A DNA stretch of 64,000 nt from Acetobacter conturbans (GCF_011516755.1 NZ_WOSY01000002.1:1-64000); one strand, 5' to 3'. Positions 34,797-44,487 are shown, counted from the first letter of the stretch. Made by a program: numbers and translations. Notes: generated by a model from the sequence alone, not told the origin.

Positions 34797-35495
34797 ATGA
34801 CATTTCATCCCCTGACCGGGTCTTCGGTCCTCTTTGATCTCGATGGCACGATCATCGATTCCCGCACCGGCATCATCGCCACGATCCGGCAGGTGCTTGA
34901 AGAGATGGGGCACACGCCCGATCCTGCCCATGATCTGAACTGGGTGGTCGGGCCACCGCTCCGGGATCTGATCGGCGAAATTCTCAGCCATTACGGCGAT
35001 GACCGGTGCGAAGAGGCGATGGTTTGCTATCGCAAGCATTATGAAGCCGAGGGTATGCACAAAACCCCCGTTTTCTCCGGCATGCGTGAAGCCATCACCG
35101 AGATCGGAAAGGCTGGGGCCACGCTCTACATTGCCACCTCAAAGCCAAAAACACTGGCGCGCGCTATTCTTGAACGTAACGGGCTTCTAGGACATTTCCG
35201 GGAGGTCTATGGTGCGCGGCCGGACGACAGCGGAGCGGAAAAGCCTGAACTGATCGCTTCCGTGCTCTCTGATCATGGAATTGAAAAACATCACGCCATC
35301 ATGATCGGTGATCGCCGCTTCGATATCTCGGGCGCACACGCTAACAACATCCGTGCGCTGGGTGTGTCATGGGGATATAGCGGCGAAGGCGAGCTTCTCG
35401 ATGCCGCCCCGGAGGCAATCGTGAGCGTTCCCACCGATCTTGCGGAGCTGGTAACGGTGCAGTTGCAAGCGGCTCTTCGGCACGTTCATGCGTGA
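34797..35495 (+). CDS. HAD-family phosphatase (phosphoglycolate-phosphatase-like)
   Basis: A 232-residue HAD hydrolase: motif I LFDLDGTIIDSR with the nucleophile Asp, motif II YIATSKP, the Lys of motif III in AEKPEL and motif IV MIGDRRFDI, plus a helical cap between I and II. This is the Gph/PGP-like subgroup; substrates may be phosphoglycolate, nucleotides or phosphonates. The ATG at 34797 places FDLDGT near residue 14 as usual. A short gap leads to ilvE. Confidence 0.87.
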   Translation: MTFHPLTGSSVLFDLDGTIIDSRTGIIATIRQVLEEMGHTPDPAHDLNWVVGPPLRDLIGEILSHYGDDRCEEAMVCYRKHYEAEGMHKTPVFSGMREAITEIGKAGATLYIATSKPKTLARAILERNGLLGHFREVYGARPDDSGAEKPELIASVLSDHGIEKHHAIMIGDRRFDISGAHANNIRALGVSWGYSGEGELLDAAPEAIVSVPTDLAELVTVQLQAALRHVHA

Positions 35496-35654
35496 TCTCA
35501 TGCCCGTCGAGGGGTGATTTCGGAGCGGCGGGCAGATTTGCGTGGTGGCCGGATTGCCGAAACGCTCAATTTCCGGTCAAAGTGTCGCCCCACAAGGGCC
35601 ATATGGCCAACAAGCACAAGCAGGAAGCCTCAGAAGAGGCAGGAGAAGCAGGCC

Positions 35655-36749
35655 GTGAGCAGCGCCGAGGACCTTCAGTTCACCATCCTTCCGCACCCCA
35701 ATCCCACTTCGCCGGAAAAGCGCGCGGAGCTCATGGCCAATCCGGCGTTCGGGCGTATTGCAACTGACCACATGGTTCTGATCCGCTACAAGGAAGGAGA
35801 GGGCTGGCATGATGCGCAGGTTCTGCCGCGCGGGCCGCTCACCCTGGATCCTTCCGCTGCCGTCCTGCATTATGCGCAGGAAATCTTCGAGGGCATGAAG
35901 GCATTCCGGACGGCGGATAACGGCATCGCCATCTTCCGCCCGGACGCCAACGCGCGGCGTTTCCGTTCGTCGGCGGATCGTATGGCGATGCCCCTGATTC
36001 CGGAAAACCTGTTCATCCGCGCTGTGGACGAGCTTGTGAAAGCCGATCAGGACTGGGTGCCGTCGGGTGAGAATGCGAGCCTCTACATTCGGCCGTTCAT
36101 GTTCGCCAACGATGCTTTTCTCGGCGTAAAGCCTGCTTCCGAGTATATGTTCCTCGTCATTGCCGCGCCGGTGGGAGCGTATTTCAGCGCCGGAGCGGTG
36201 ACGGTGTGGGTTTCGGAGACCTACACGCGCGCTGCGCCGGGCGGCACAGGCGCAGCAAAATGCGGCGGCAATTACGCAGGTTCGCTGCTTGCTCAGGCCG
36301 AAGCCAAGGATCACGAGTGCGATCAGGTCGTGTTTCTCGATGCCGTGCATCATCGCTTCATCGAAGAGATGGGCGGCATGAACATCTTCTTCGTGTTCAA
36401 TGACGGTTCGATCAGTACGCCGGCTCTGACAGGCACGATCCTGCCGGGCATCACACGGGATTCGATCCTCACCATCGCCCGCGAGAAAGGCCTGACGGTG
36501 CGTGAAGAGCCTTATGCCATCGATCAGTTGCTTGAGGACGCGCAGTCCGGCCGTCTGGTGGAAACCTTCGCCTGCGGTACGGCTGCTGCCATTTCGCCGA
36601 TCGGCGTCGTGCGGACGAAGAATGGCGAAGTGAAGATCGGCAACAGGGACGGGGCTGGCCCCGTGACGGAATCGCTGCGTGAAGTTCTGCTGGGCACGCA
36701 GCGTGGCCGTGTTGCGGATACGCATGGGTGGGAACATCGCGTTCTCTGA
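35655..36749 (+). CDS. ilvE: Branched-chain-amino-acid aminotransferase
   Basis: A 364-residue fold-type IV PLP aminotransferase that interconverts Leu, Ile and Val with their 2-oxo acids. The long form is seen from FTILPHPNP through QEIFEGMKAFR, the PLP lysine in AAKCGGNYAGSLLAQAEA, EMGGMNIFFV and ETFACGTAAAISPIG. I place the start at the GTG at 35655 (VSSAEDL), after AGGAGAAGCAGGCC; the frame opens at 35514, but the extra 47 residues have no resemblance to the family. A terminator follows at 36784. Confidence 0.93.
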   Translation: MSSAEDLQFTILPHPNPTSPEKRAELMANPAFGRIATDHMVLIRYKEGEGWHDAQVLPRGPLTLDPSAAVLHYAQEIFEGMKAFRTADNGIAIFRPDANARRFRSSADRMAMPLIPENLFIRAVDELVKADQDWVPSGENASLYIRPFMFANDAFLGVKPASEYMFLVIAAPVGAYFSAGAVTVWVSETYTRAAPGGTGAAKCGGNYAGSLLAQAEAKDHECDQVVFLDAVHHRFIEEMGGMNIFFVFNDGSISTPALTGTILPGITRDSILTIAREKGLTVREEPYAIDQLLEDAQSGRLVETFACGTAAAISPIGVVRTKNGEVKIGNRDGAGPVTESLREVLLGTQRGRVADTHGWEHRVL

Positions 36750-36783
36750 AAGCGTGTCCCATAGTCGATCCGGAAGGTGAGGC

Positions 36784-36810
36784 GGCCTGACACGTTCAGG
36801 CCCCTTTTCT
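36784..36810 (+). terminator. Intrinsic terminator of ilvE
   Basis: A 7-bp perfect stem GGCCTGA/TCAGGCC (36784-36790 with 36796-36802) with a 5-base loop is followed by a T-rich tract CCTTTTCTTT, 35 bases after the ilvE stop. Confidence 0.75.
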
Positions 36811-36945
36811 TTCAGCGACGCTGTCCACCTTATGTTTCTCCGGGCAAGAGGCGAAGAGGCCCCGTCTGTGGACCGGAAAAACGAACTTCCGTCGTGATTA
36901 TGGACGCAAACCGCGTCATCATGCCGCATTGTCACAGCAGGCCTC

Positions 36946-37668
36946 ATGCAGATTCTCGCCGGACCTCTCCCGCCACTTCATATTCGCGCTGTCGGCGACT
37001 GGCCTGCTGATCGTATTGATCCCGACGGCTATCTGCTCCTTGCAGACGAAATGCAGAAACAACTGGCCCTGATTGCCTCACAGGTTGTGTATCTGCCCAA
37101 GGAGAATATTTTCACGCAGGCCACTGTCGCGAAATATATTTATCTCATCTGCAAGGGAACGGTGCGGGTTTCACATCAGCTTGAGGATGGCAGAAGTCAG
37201 GTCGTTGCCTTTTACAATGCCGGTGATCCGTTCGGCCTGCAGGAGAGCGGCGTCTATCTCAACTCTGCCGACGCCCTGACCGAGTGCTACCTGGTGCGTG
37301 TGCCGCTGGAGCAACTCCATTCCCTGTGTGACCGCGAGCCGCGACTGCAGAAAGTTTTCCTAGTGGGAGCCATGGCACAACTGCGCATGTCGCAGCGCCA
37401 TCTTCTGCTGGTCACGCATCAACGGATCATCAAGCGGATTGCCGGTTTTCTCCTGGAATGCAGTTGCCAGATGGAAGGTTTCGACGCCCGGCAAAGCGTG
37501 CTCACGCTGATCATGGATCGTACGGATATCGCCGATTATCTCGGTACTTCCATCGAAACGGTCAGCCGGACGCTGGGGAAACTGGAAGAGCAGAAGCTTG
37601 TCAGGCGTCTGGATGCGCGCAGGCTGCAGCTTGATATTCCGGGATTGCAGCGTGTCCTGCAGCAGTAA
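36946..37668 (+). CDS. Crp/Fnr-family transcriptional regulator
   Basis: A 240-residue regulator with an N-terminal cyclic-nucleotide-binding-type beta-barrel (about 35-150; KYIYLICKGTVRVSH, VVAFYNAGDPFGL) and a C-terminal winged helix-turn-helix with DIADYLGTSIETVSRTLGKL (about 190-210), whose ETVSR matches the recognition helix of Fnr/FixK proteins. The N-terminal cysteine cluster that binds [4Fe-4S] in Fnr is absent, so oxygen sensing by that route is unlikely; FixK/Dnr-like control is possible. It is a single gene between ilvE and radC; its targets are unknown. Confidence 0.88.
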   Translation: MQILAGPLPPLHIRAVGDWPADRIDPDGYLLLADEMQKQLALIASQVVYLPKENIFTQATVAKYIYLICKGTVRVSHQLEDGRSQVVAFYNAGDPFGLQESGVYLNSADALTECYLVRVPLEQLHSLCDREPRLQKVFLVGAMAQLRMSQRHLLLVTHQRIIKRIAGFLLECSCQMEGFDARQSVLTLIMDRTDIADYLGTSIETVSRTLGKLEEQKLVRRLDARRLQLDIPGLQRVLQQ

Positions 37669-37828
37669 TGCATATTGAGACGAAACTATAAAATAAACGC
37701 TATTCTATTTATGTGATTTCCATAAAAAAATAGACCATCTGTATTGTAAGTAATACTTTTTCACCTATGGGCAATGAATATTTTCGTGTCTAGTTTCTCT
37801 GTCACTACCATGCCATGGGGAGTGACGG

Positions 37829-38581
37829 ATGAACGACGGATTTTCCGATGCTGGTTTTGTAAAAAATCCTGGCATAAGCTCGGAGACCCTTATTCCCGCA
37901 GCCACTAGAGCGCTGAGGGACTTCGGCAGACAACCCGATGGGATGGCCGGACTCTTTGCCGATCCTCCCGATATTGATGACAACGCAGCGATGGCAACGC
38001 TCATTCGTCTTGCAATGCCCAAAAATGAAGAACCAGCCTTACTGGCACAGGCCCTTCTGGGACGCTTTGGATCGTTTTCCGCCACTCTGGCGGCCTCGCC
38101 TCAGGCATTACGTTCCGTGGCGGGCGTCGGCCCCTATCTTCTGTCCGCGCTAGCTGTTTTTCGTGAAACCGGCGTGCGATTACGGCGCGCGGAACTGACA
38201 GACTGTGAAATCCTGTCAGACCGAAAAACCCTCTATGCTTACTTATCCGCCGTTCTGTCGCGGGAAGTGATCGAGCAGTTTCATATTCTCTTTCTTGCAG
38301 AGAACGGGCGCCTGATTGCGGACGAGGCGCAGGCGCGCGGGACCGTCAATCACACGCCTGTCTATCCCCGGGAGGTCGTGAAACGCGCTCTTGAACTGAA
38401 GGCCCATGCTCTTGTGCTGGTCCATAATCACCCGAGTGGAGATCCGACGCCTTCTCCCGATGATCTGACAATGACGAAAAACGTCGCATCGGCTGCGGCT
38501 ATTTTGGGAATAGAAGTGAAAGACCATGTGATCGTGGGGAATGGTCAATGGTTGAGCTTTGCAGAAAAGGAACTGCTGTAG
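37829..38581 (+). CDS. radC: RadC-family JAB1/MPN-domain protein
   Basis: A 250-residue RadC/YicR protein with an N-terminal helix-hairpin-helix part (about 78-110, LRSVAGVGPYLLSALAVF) and a C-terminal JAMM domain (from about 130). The zinc motif HNHPSGDPTPSPDD is intact with the upstream catalytic Glu and FHILFLAENGRLIADE. The original DNA-repair assignment of RadC was withdrawn and its function is unsettled. The ATG follows GGGGAGTGACGG. An A/T-rich gap of about 160 bases separates it from the Crp/Fnr gene. Confidence 0.9.
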   Translation: MNDGFSDAGFVKNPGISSETLIPAATRALRDFGRQPDGMAGLFADPPDIDDNAAMATLIRLAMPKNEEPALLAQALLGRFGSFSATLAASPQALRSVAGVGPYLLSALAVFRETGVRLRRAELTDCEILSDRKTLYAYLSAVLSREVIEQFHILFLAENGRLIADEAQARGTVNHTPVYPREVVKRALELKAHALVLVHNHPSGDPTPSPDDLTMTKNVASAAAILGIEVKDHVIVGNGQWLSFAEKELL

Positions 38582-38645
38582 GGTGAACATCAGGAAAGCT
38601 GTTCGCCTGAAGCCGATGTAAAAACGGAAGACCGGTCTCTATAAG

Positions 38646-38669
38646 TGCTGCTTTTTGCAAGAAGCAGCA
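38646..38669. other. Stem-loop in the radC-recJ gap
   Basis: TGCTGCTT (38646-38653) pairs with AAGCAGCA (38662-38669), extendable by two pairs into the loop. It has no T-run on either strand; it stands between the radC stop and the terminator-like structure at 38674. Confidence 0.45.
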
Positions 38670-38673
38670 TGAG

Positions 38674-38716
38674 AGTGGAGCGACAACGCACAGTAGAGGT
38701 GCAGTTCCACTTTTTT
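38674..38716 (+). terminator. Probable terminator of radC
   Basis: AGTGGA (38674-38679) pairs with TCCACT (38706-38711), enclosing an inner GCAC/GTGC stem (38688-38691 with 38699-38702), and is followed by TTTTT. It serves the plus strand in a convergent gap. Confidence 0.55.
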
Positions 38717-38743
38717 ACAAAACGACGCGGATGAACAAGCCGT

Positions 38744-40576
38744 TTATCCGGCTCGCGCGATATCCCTGATGAAAAAACTCGTCGTTTCCCGGCCCTGCCA
38801 TGTGTCAGTTCGCAGCCAGCCTGCAATATTCAGGCTCGGTCGGGAGAGGTCTTCCAGCACATCAAGCACAGTGTCATTTTTGATGTTGAACATGACCCCA
38901 TTGAGCTTGCGATTACCTTCGCCGGACAGGGTGACGCGGATGGAACGCTTGTTCGCACCCATACGGAAAAAACGGTCAACCTTGACCCGTTCGATCGCCA
39001 GCAGCGGTTCTTCGTTGCCCTGCCCGAAAGGTGCCAGAACACCGAGAGCCTGCGCGAGTTCAGGACTTGCGGCACTGGTGGGAATCACGGCATCCACCGG
39101 GAGGAAAGGCTTTTTCGGATAGGCACCGGCGGCTTCGAACCGCACATTCAGAAAGTCATGGAAAGCCGGAAGGTTTTTACGTGAGAGTGTGAAGCCGCAG
39201 GCAGCGGTGTGGCCTCCAGCCGCGACCAGCAGACCGTGTTCCTTCGCGGCGATGACAGCGGCACCCACGTCAAAACCGGGGATCGACCGTCCAGATCCCT
39301 TGAGCATCCCGTGTTCGTCTTCGCTGGCGACGAATGTCGGCCGATTGAATTCTTCCTTGATGCGGCTGGCAACGATACCGACGACACCCGCATGCCAGTC
39401 ATTGCTGGTGACAAGAAGCGCCGCATTCCCAGTTTCAAACTGCAAGGCGGCCTGAGTCATTGCCGCATCCAGAATATCGGCTTCGACATCCCGCCGCTTG
39501 CGGTTGATGTCATTGAGGCGTTCAGCCATCTGCCGGGCTTCGAGTTCCGTCTCTGCGGTCAGGACACGAAAGCCAAGGTCGGATTCAGCGATACGGCCAC
39601 CTGCATTGATGCGGGGACCAATGGCAAAACCACAGGTAAAAGCAGTTGGTTTCTCATGCACGCTGGCGACATCCATGAGCAGACGCAGCCCTGTACGGTT
39701 TCTCTGTCCCATCACCCGCAATCCCTGATGCACGAAGGCGCGGTTCAGATCGCGAAGCGGCATCACGTCGCAGATCGTGGCAAGAGCGACGAGATCGAGG
39801 CAGGCTAGCAGATCGGGTTCGGGACGCTCAGCTCCGAAATAGCCACGCTGGCGAAGTTCGCGTGTGGTGGCGATCAGCGTTACAAACGTCAGCGCCGCTG
39901 CGCAGAGATGGTTGAGACCCGAGGCGCAGTCAGGTTGGTTTGGGTTAACCAGAGCATGGATGTCGGGCAGCGCCAGCTCGGCCTTGTGATGATCAATAAC
40001 AATGACATCTGCCTTGTTTTCAAGGCAGGCCAGAATGGAGGCCGCGGCGGTACCGCAGTCGAGGCAGACGACAAGAGAAGCATTACGCTCGGCGAGGCCC
40101 AGAAGAGCCCCTTCATTGGGGCCGTAGCCTTCCTTCATGCGATCCGGAATGTGAACATGAACCGGACAGTCGAATGAGCGCAGAAAAGACGCCAGCAGCG
40201 CGGACGAACAGGCACCATCGACGTCGTAGTCGCCAAGAATGCCGACAGTTTCGCCTTTTTCAACGGCGAGAGCGAGACGTGCCGCAGTCTTGTCCATGTC
40301 CTTCAAACAGGAAGGATCAGGCAAAAAGGCACGCAGGCGTGGGGCAATGAAGGCTGTCGCCAGTTCCGGTTTCAGGCCGCGCATTGCCATGACACGGGCG
40401 ACAATCTCGGGGATGTCGCAGGACTGGGCAATGGCGCTTCCAATGCGGAGTGTGCGATCGTCAGTTGCCCCCTCACGCCATACCCATCGGTGACCCGTCA
40501 GACTTTGCGTTACGCCAAGAACAGCCTCAGGCAGCACGGCAAGGTCGGTTGCGGTCTCGTGATGGGCTTCAGGCAT
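38744..40576 (-). CDS. recJ: Single-stranded-DNA-specific exonuclease RecJ
   Basis: A 610-residue DHH-family 5'-3' exonuclease used in RecF-pathway recombination and mismatch repair. Motifs are visible in order: LGDYDVDGACSSALLASFL, VCLDCGTA, the DHH motif VIVIDHHKAE, a DHHA1 domain with AAGGHTAACGFTLSR, and the C-terminal OB fold. Length is near normal. It is the last gene of the run aminotransferase-hom-glpX-recJ, 36 bases after glpX. Confidence 0.95.
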   Translation of the reverse strand: MPEAHHETATDLAVLPEAVLGVTQSLTGHRWVWREGATDDRTLRIGSAIAQSCDIPEIVARVMAMRGLKPELATAFIAPRLRAFLPDPSCLKDMDKTAARLALAVEKGETVGILGDYDVDGACSSALLASFLRSFDCPVHVHIPDRMKEGYGPNEGALLGLAERNASLVVCLDCGTAAASILACLENKADVIVIDHHKAELALPDIHALVNPNQPDCASGLNHLCAAALTFVTLIATTRELRQRGYFGAERPEPDLLACLDLVALATICDVMPLRDLNRAFVHQGLRVMGQRNRTGLRLLMDVASVHEKPTAFTCGFAIGPRINAGGRIAESDLGFRVLTAETELEARQMAERLNDINRKRRDVEADILDAAMTQAALQFETGNAALLVTSNDWHAGVVGIVASRIKEEFNRPTFVASEDEHGMLKGSGRSIPGFDVGAAVIAAKEHGLLVAAGGHTAACGFTLSRKNLPAFHDFLNVRFEAAGAYPKKPFLPVDAVIPTSAASPELAQALGVLAPFGQGNEEPLLAIERVKVDRFFRMGANKRSIRVTLSGEGNRKLNGVMFNIKNDTVLDVLEDLSRPSLNIAGWLRTDTWQGRETTSFFIRDIARAG

Positions 40577-40612
40577 GATTTCCGGACAGGAGAGGGACGC
40601 CGTGCGGCACCC

Positions 40613-41611
40613 TCAGCGGGCGCTCCACGTCTTGGTGTTGAAGTTGTGGTAGCCCTTGATGAAGCGCAGCGTGCCGGACTTCGAGCGCATGACCAGAGAA
40701 TGGGTAATGGCGCTGTTCGGCATACGCTTCACACCGTCAAGCAGGAAGCCTGAGGTCACGCCTGTCGCGGAGAACAGAACGTCGCCTGCGGCCAGATCCT
40801 GCAATCCAAGCTTGCGGTCGGGCTTCTTGCTGGGATTCATCGCCTGGGCGCGCTCGCGCTGGGTGTCATCCTCGAACATAAGGCGAGCCTGCATCTGGCC
40901 GCCCATGCAACGGATGGCGGCGGCGGCAAGCACACCTTCCGGTGCACCACCGGAGCCTGCGTAGATATCCACGGAGGACGTGTCGAGACAGGCGGCAATG
41001 CCAGCCGCCACGTCGCCATCGGAGATGAGACGGACGCGGGCACCGGCTTCGCGTGTCTTGGCGATCAGTTCTTCATGACGCTCACGGTCAAGAGCGCAAA
41101 GGGTGATGTCGCCGATGTCACGACCGCGTGCCTTGGCAAGGTTGCGCAGGTTTTCCGTGATGGAGGCATCAAGGTCGATGAGATCATCGGGCAGGCCCGC
41201 GCCGACGATCAGCTTGTCCATGTAGACGTCCGGTGCGTGCAGGAAATTGCCACGCTCGGCGAGGGCCACGACCGTGATGGAGTTTGGCATGTCCTTGGCG
41301 CAAAGGTTGGTGCCTTCCAGCGGGTCCACGGCGATGTCCATGGCGGGACCGCCGGAACCGACTTTCTCACCGATATAAAGCATCGGTGCCTCATCCATCT
41401 CGCCTTCGCCGATCACGACGGTGCCGTCGATGGCGACCGTATCGAAGGCCTTGCGCATCGCTTCGACCGCAGCGCCATCGGCATCGTTTTTCTGGCCGTG
41501 CCCGGTCCAGTGCGCCGAAGCAAGCGCTGCCGCTTCAGTGACGCGAACGAGTTCAAGGGCGAGATTGCGGTCCGAAACGATAATGGGCTGCGGGGTCGTG
41601 TCGGCCGACAT
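40613..41611 (-). CDS. glpX: Class II fructose-1,6-bisphosphatase (GlpX)
   Basis: A 332-residue enzyme that dephosphorylates fructose 1,6-bisphosphate in gluconeogenesis (some relatives also take sedoheptulose 1,7-bisphosphate). Metal and substrate motifs are clear: GEGEMDEAPMLYIGEKVG, DIAVDPLEGTNLCAKD and GSGGAPEGVLAAAAIRCMGG. The start follows GGAGAAG. It stands 100 bases after hom, a common alphaproteobacterial pairing. Confidence 0.95.
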   Translation of the reverse strand: MSADTTPQPIIVSDRNLALELVRVTEAAALASAHWTGHGQKNDADGAAVEAMRKAFDTVAIDGTVVIGEGEMDEAPMLYIGEKVGSGGPAMDIAVDPLEGTNLCAKDMPNSITVVALAERGNFLHAPDVYMDKLIVGAGLPDDLIDLDASITENLRNLAKARGRDIGDITLCALDRERHEELIAKTREAGARVRLISDGDVAAGIAACLDTSSVDIYAGSGGAPEGVLAAAAIRCMGGQMQARLMFEDDTQRERAQAMNPSKKPDRKLGLQDLAAGDVLFSATGVTSGFLLDGVKRMPNSAITHSLVMRSKSGTLRFIKGYHNFNTKTWSAR

Positions 41612-41711
41612 GGGCGCTTCTCCGATGATGATTACGGCACGCTTATTGCCGCCGCTTTGTAGGATGGAAAGTTATCACCTGCTCGAAGGGAGGTCGAGAG
41701 GCGGTAACTTT

Positions 41712-43034
41712 TCAGAAAGCTTCGATGCGGATGAGAACAGGGGCGGTGGAAACCACATCCAGAGCAGCAATGCGCTCCAGGGCGGCCTGCATTGCGCTTT
41801 CTTTCGTAGGATGAGTGACCAGCACAAGCGGCACATCGTCACCCTGACGGGCGGACGGGTGCTGGATCATGCTGCTCAAGGACACGCCGCAATCACGCAG
41901 GATGGCGGTGATGTCGGCGATCACGCCCGCACGGTCAGCCACTGTCAGGCGCAGATAGAACGCTCCGCGCCATTCGGAAGCCGGACGACTGCGGACGGAT
42001 TTCAGAGTGCGGATATCCGTGCCCCAGACCGGGACCGTGTTGCCACGGGCGACGTCGATCAGGTCCGCCGCAACTGCCGTGGCCGTCGGGCCGGCTCCTG
42101 CGCCGCGCCCTTCCACCATCAGGCGACCGACAAAGGTCCCTTCCGCGATGACGGCATTGAACACCCCATCGACCTGCGCGATGGGAGCTGTTTCCGGCAC
42201 AAGGCAGGGCGCAACGCGTGCCTCGACACCGCGCTCCGAACGGCGTGCAAGGCCAAGAAGCTTGATGCGATAGCCAAGAGCGCGGGCGAAGCTGAGGTCG
42301 TGCGCACCGATACTGCGGATGCCTTCGACGTGGACGCTGTCGAACTCCACAGGATGGCCGAACGCGAGCGATGCGAGGATCGTCAGCTTGTGAGCGGCGT
42401 CAATGCCATCGACGTCCGTGGACGGATCGGCTTCGGCGTAACCCAGTTCCTGCGCCTCGGCGAGAACGTCGGCGAAGTCCCGACCCGTTTCGCGCATGGC
42501 GGTGAGGATATAGTTGCAAGTGCCGTTGAGAATGCCGCCGATGGACAGCAACCGGTCCGCTGCCAGACCTTCGCGGACCGTCTTGATGGCCGGAATGCCG
42601 CCCGCCACGGCGGCCTCGAACAGCAGAGGCGCATTATGCCGGGCGCTCAGTCGGGCGAGGGCATCGCCATGAATGGCCAGAAGCGCCTTGTTGGCCGTGA
42701 CGACGGCTTTTCCAGCCGTCAGGGCGGATTCAACAAGCGCCCGGGCCGTGCCTTCCGCACCGCCGATCAGTTCGACAACGACATCAACGCCGGGGTCGTT
42801 CGCCAGATCGACAGCGTTCGTGTGCCATGTGAGGGCGCTGAGATCGATGCCGCGATCACGGTTGCGGTCACGGGCGGCAACCGCCGTGATTTCGATCGGC
42901 CGACCGGCGCGCGCCGTGATGATGTCCGCGTTGTCACGCAGGAGAATAGCAAGACCGGCACCCACTGTGCCGAGACCCGCGACGCCGAGGCGCAGCGGGC
43001 GGTTGGAAGCGACGTCTCCTTTGGACGAAGTCAC
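41712..43034 (-). CDS. hom: Homoserine dehydrogenase
   Basis: A 440-residue NAD(P)-dependent enzyme that reduces aspartate semialdehyde to homoserine for threonine and methionine. The nucleotide-binding loop GVAGLGTVGAGLA, VTANKALLA, GGILNGTCNYILTAM and the catalytic DVDGIDAAHKLTILASLAFG lysine/aspartate region are present. A C-terminal ACT domain (about 365-440, LRLTVADRAGVIADI) should give threonine feedback control. Its ATG overlaps the upstream aminotransferase stop by 4 bases. Confidence 0.95.
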   Translation of the reverse strand: MTSSKGDVASNRPLRLGVAGLGTVGAGLAILLRDNADIITARAGRPIEITAVAARDRNRDRGIDLSALTWHTNAVDLANDPGVDVVVELIGGAEGTARALVESALTAGKAVVTANKALLAIHGDALARLSARHNAPLLFEAAVAGGIPAIKTVREGLAADRLLSIGGILNGTCNYILTAMRETGRDFADVLAEAQELGYAEADPSTDVDGIDAAHKLTILASLAFGHPVEFDSVHVEGIRSIGAHDLSFARALGYRIKLLGLARRSERGVEARVAPCLVPETAPIAQVDGVFNAVIAEGTFVGRLMVEGRGAGAGPTATAVAADLIDVARGNTVPVWGTDIRTLKSVRSRPASEWRGAFYLRLTVADRAGVIADITAILRDCGVSLSSMIQHPSARQGDDVPLVLVTHPTKESAMQAALERIAALDVVSTAPVLIRIEAF

Positions 43035-44269
43035 GACGCGGTATCCTCCATGGCAGGCTGTTTCTGTAGTGAGGCGATCGGCCCATTGATGCCATGAGCG
43101 CTCATGAAGCCCTTTATGGCGCGGGTGGCCTGACGCAGACGCTGCGTGTTCTCAACAAGCCCGATGCGCACGAATCCTTCTCCGTGCTCCCCGAATCCCA
43201 GACCCGGCGCGACGGCGACGCCTGCTTCCTGAAGCAGAAGCTTCGAGAAAGCGACACTGCCCATGTCGCGGAATTTATCCGGAATGGGTGCCCATGCGAA
43301 CATGGAGCCTTCGGGAGTCGGCACATCCCAGCCAGCGCCATGCAGGCCGCGGAGAAGCACGTCGCGACGGTCTTTATAGAGCTGGCGAATTTCGGCCACG
43401 CAATCCTGCGGACCACTCAGGGCGGCAACGGCGGCAACCTGAATGGGCGTGAAGGCGCCATAATCGAGATAGGACTTGATGCGGGCGAGCGCTTCGATCA
43501 GGCGCGGGTTGCCCGCTGCGAAGCCCATGCGCCATCCGGCCATCGAATAGGTCTTGGAGAGCGAGGTGAACTCGACGGCAATATCCTTCGCGCCTTCGAC
43601 AGCGAGAATGGACGGCGGCACGAGGTCCCCGAAATAGATCTCGGCATAGGCGAGATCCGAAAGGATGAAGATCTCTTCCTTGCGGCAGAACTTGACGATT
43701 TCCTTGTAGAAATCGAGATCCGCCAGATAGGCCGTCGGGTTGGAAGGGAAGTTGACGATCAGCGCGGTCGGCTTAGGCACGGAGTGGCGCACGGCACGTT
43801 CGAGCGCGCGCAGCATCTCGTCATCGGGGTGGGCGGGGATGGATCGCACCGACGCACCAGCGATGATGAAACCGAACTGATGAATGGGATAGGACGGGTT
43901 GGGCACCAGAATGGTGTCGCCCGGGCTCGTGATGGCCGAGGCGAGGTTCGCCAGCCCTTCCTTGGAGCCGAGGGTCGCGATGACTTCCGTTTCCGGGTCC
44001 AGCTTCACATTGAAGCGTCGCTCGTAATAGCCCGCGAGAGCGCGGCGCAGGCCGGGGATGCCACGGCTGACGGAATAGCGATGGCTGCGCGGGTCAGCGA
44101 CCGTTTCCACCAGCTTCTTCACGATATGGGGCGGAGTCGGGCTGTCCGGATTTCCCATGCCGAGGTCGATGATATCCTCGCCCCGGGCCCGGGCGGCGGC
44201 CTTGGCCTTGTTGACCTCCGCGAAAACGTAGGGCGGGAGGCGACGGATGCGATGGAACTCTTCGGTCAT
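43031..44269 (-). CDS. Class I/II aminotransferase (alanine/LL-diaminopimelate aminotransferase-like)
   Basis: A 412-residue fold-type I PLP aminotransferase. IIDLGMGNPDSPTPPHIV opens the domain, NPSYPIHQFGF and NFPSNPTAYLAD flank the cofactor, and the PLP lysine is in FTSLSKTYSMAGWRMGFA. The closest family types are AlaC-like alanine transaminases and proteins named LL-diaminopimelate aminotransferase; the choice cannot be made here. The ATG at 44269 (MTEEF) is preferred: the frame is open to 44419, but the added 50 residues are Arg/Pro-rich and unlike the family. It heads the hom-glpX-recJ run. Confidence 0.88.
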   Translation of the reverse strand: MTEEFHRIRRLPPYVFAEVNKAKAAARARGEDIIDLGMGNPDSPTPPHIVKKLVETVADPRSHRYSVSRGIPGLRRALAGYYERRFNVKLDPETEVIATLGSKEGLANLASAITSPGDTILVPNPSYPIHQFGFIIAGASVRSIPAHPDDEMLRALERAVRHSVPKPTALIVNFPSNPTAYLADLDFYKEIVKFCRKEEIFILSDLAYAEIYFGDLVPPSILAVEGAKDIAVEFTSLSKTYSMAGWRMGFAAGNPRLIEALARIKSYLDYGAFTPIQVAAVAALSGPQDCVAEIRQLYKDRRDVLLRGLHGAGWDVPTPEGSMFAWAPIPDKFRDMGSVAFSKLLLQEAGVAVAPGLGFGEHGEGFVRIGLVENTQRLRQATRAIKGFMSAHGINGPIASLQKQPAMEDTAS

Positions 44270-44487
44270 GGCCGGTTTGTCCTGCTGGCTCTTGCGGCTC
44301 TTGGTGCCGGAATGGCGGGGAAAAAGGTATAGAAAGGGACGGGGAGGGTGGCAAGGTGGAGGGAAGGCCCGCAGAGCAACCCTGCTGTCATTGCTCCCTT
44401 TACGGCGGAAATCTTGCAAAGCGGTTATCTCGCTGACAATGTTTCGTATATGGAACGAAAAAGCGTTGCCGCATCGGGAGACGTCTG

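Noticed and set aside
35577-36947. A 456-codon minus-strand frame
   Set aside because: It is antisense to ilvE; the Arg/His-rich product has no family resemblance.
41421-43097. A 558-codon plus-strand frame
   Set aside because: It is antisense to glpX and hom, which are both certain. No motif is visible.
43094-44332. A 412-codon plus-strand frame
   Set aside because: It is antisense to the aminotransferase gene, which has a complete PLP motif set.
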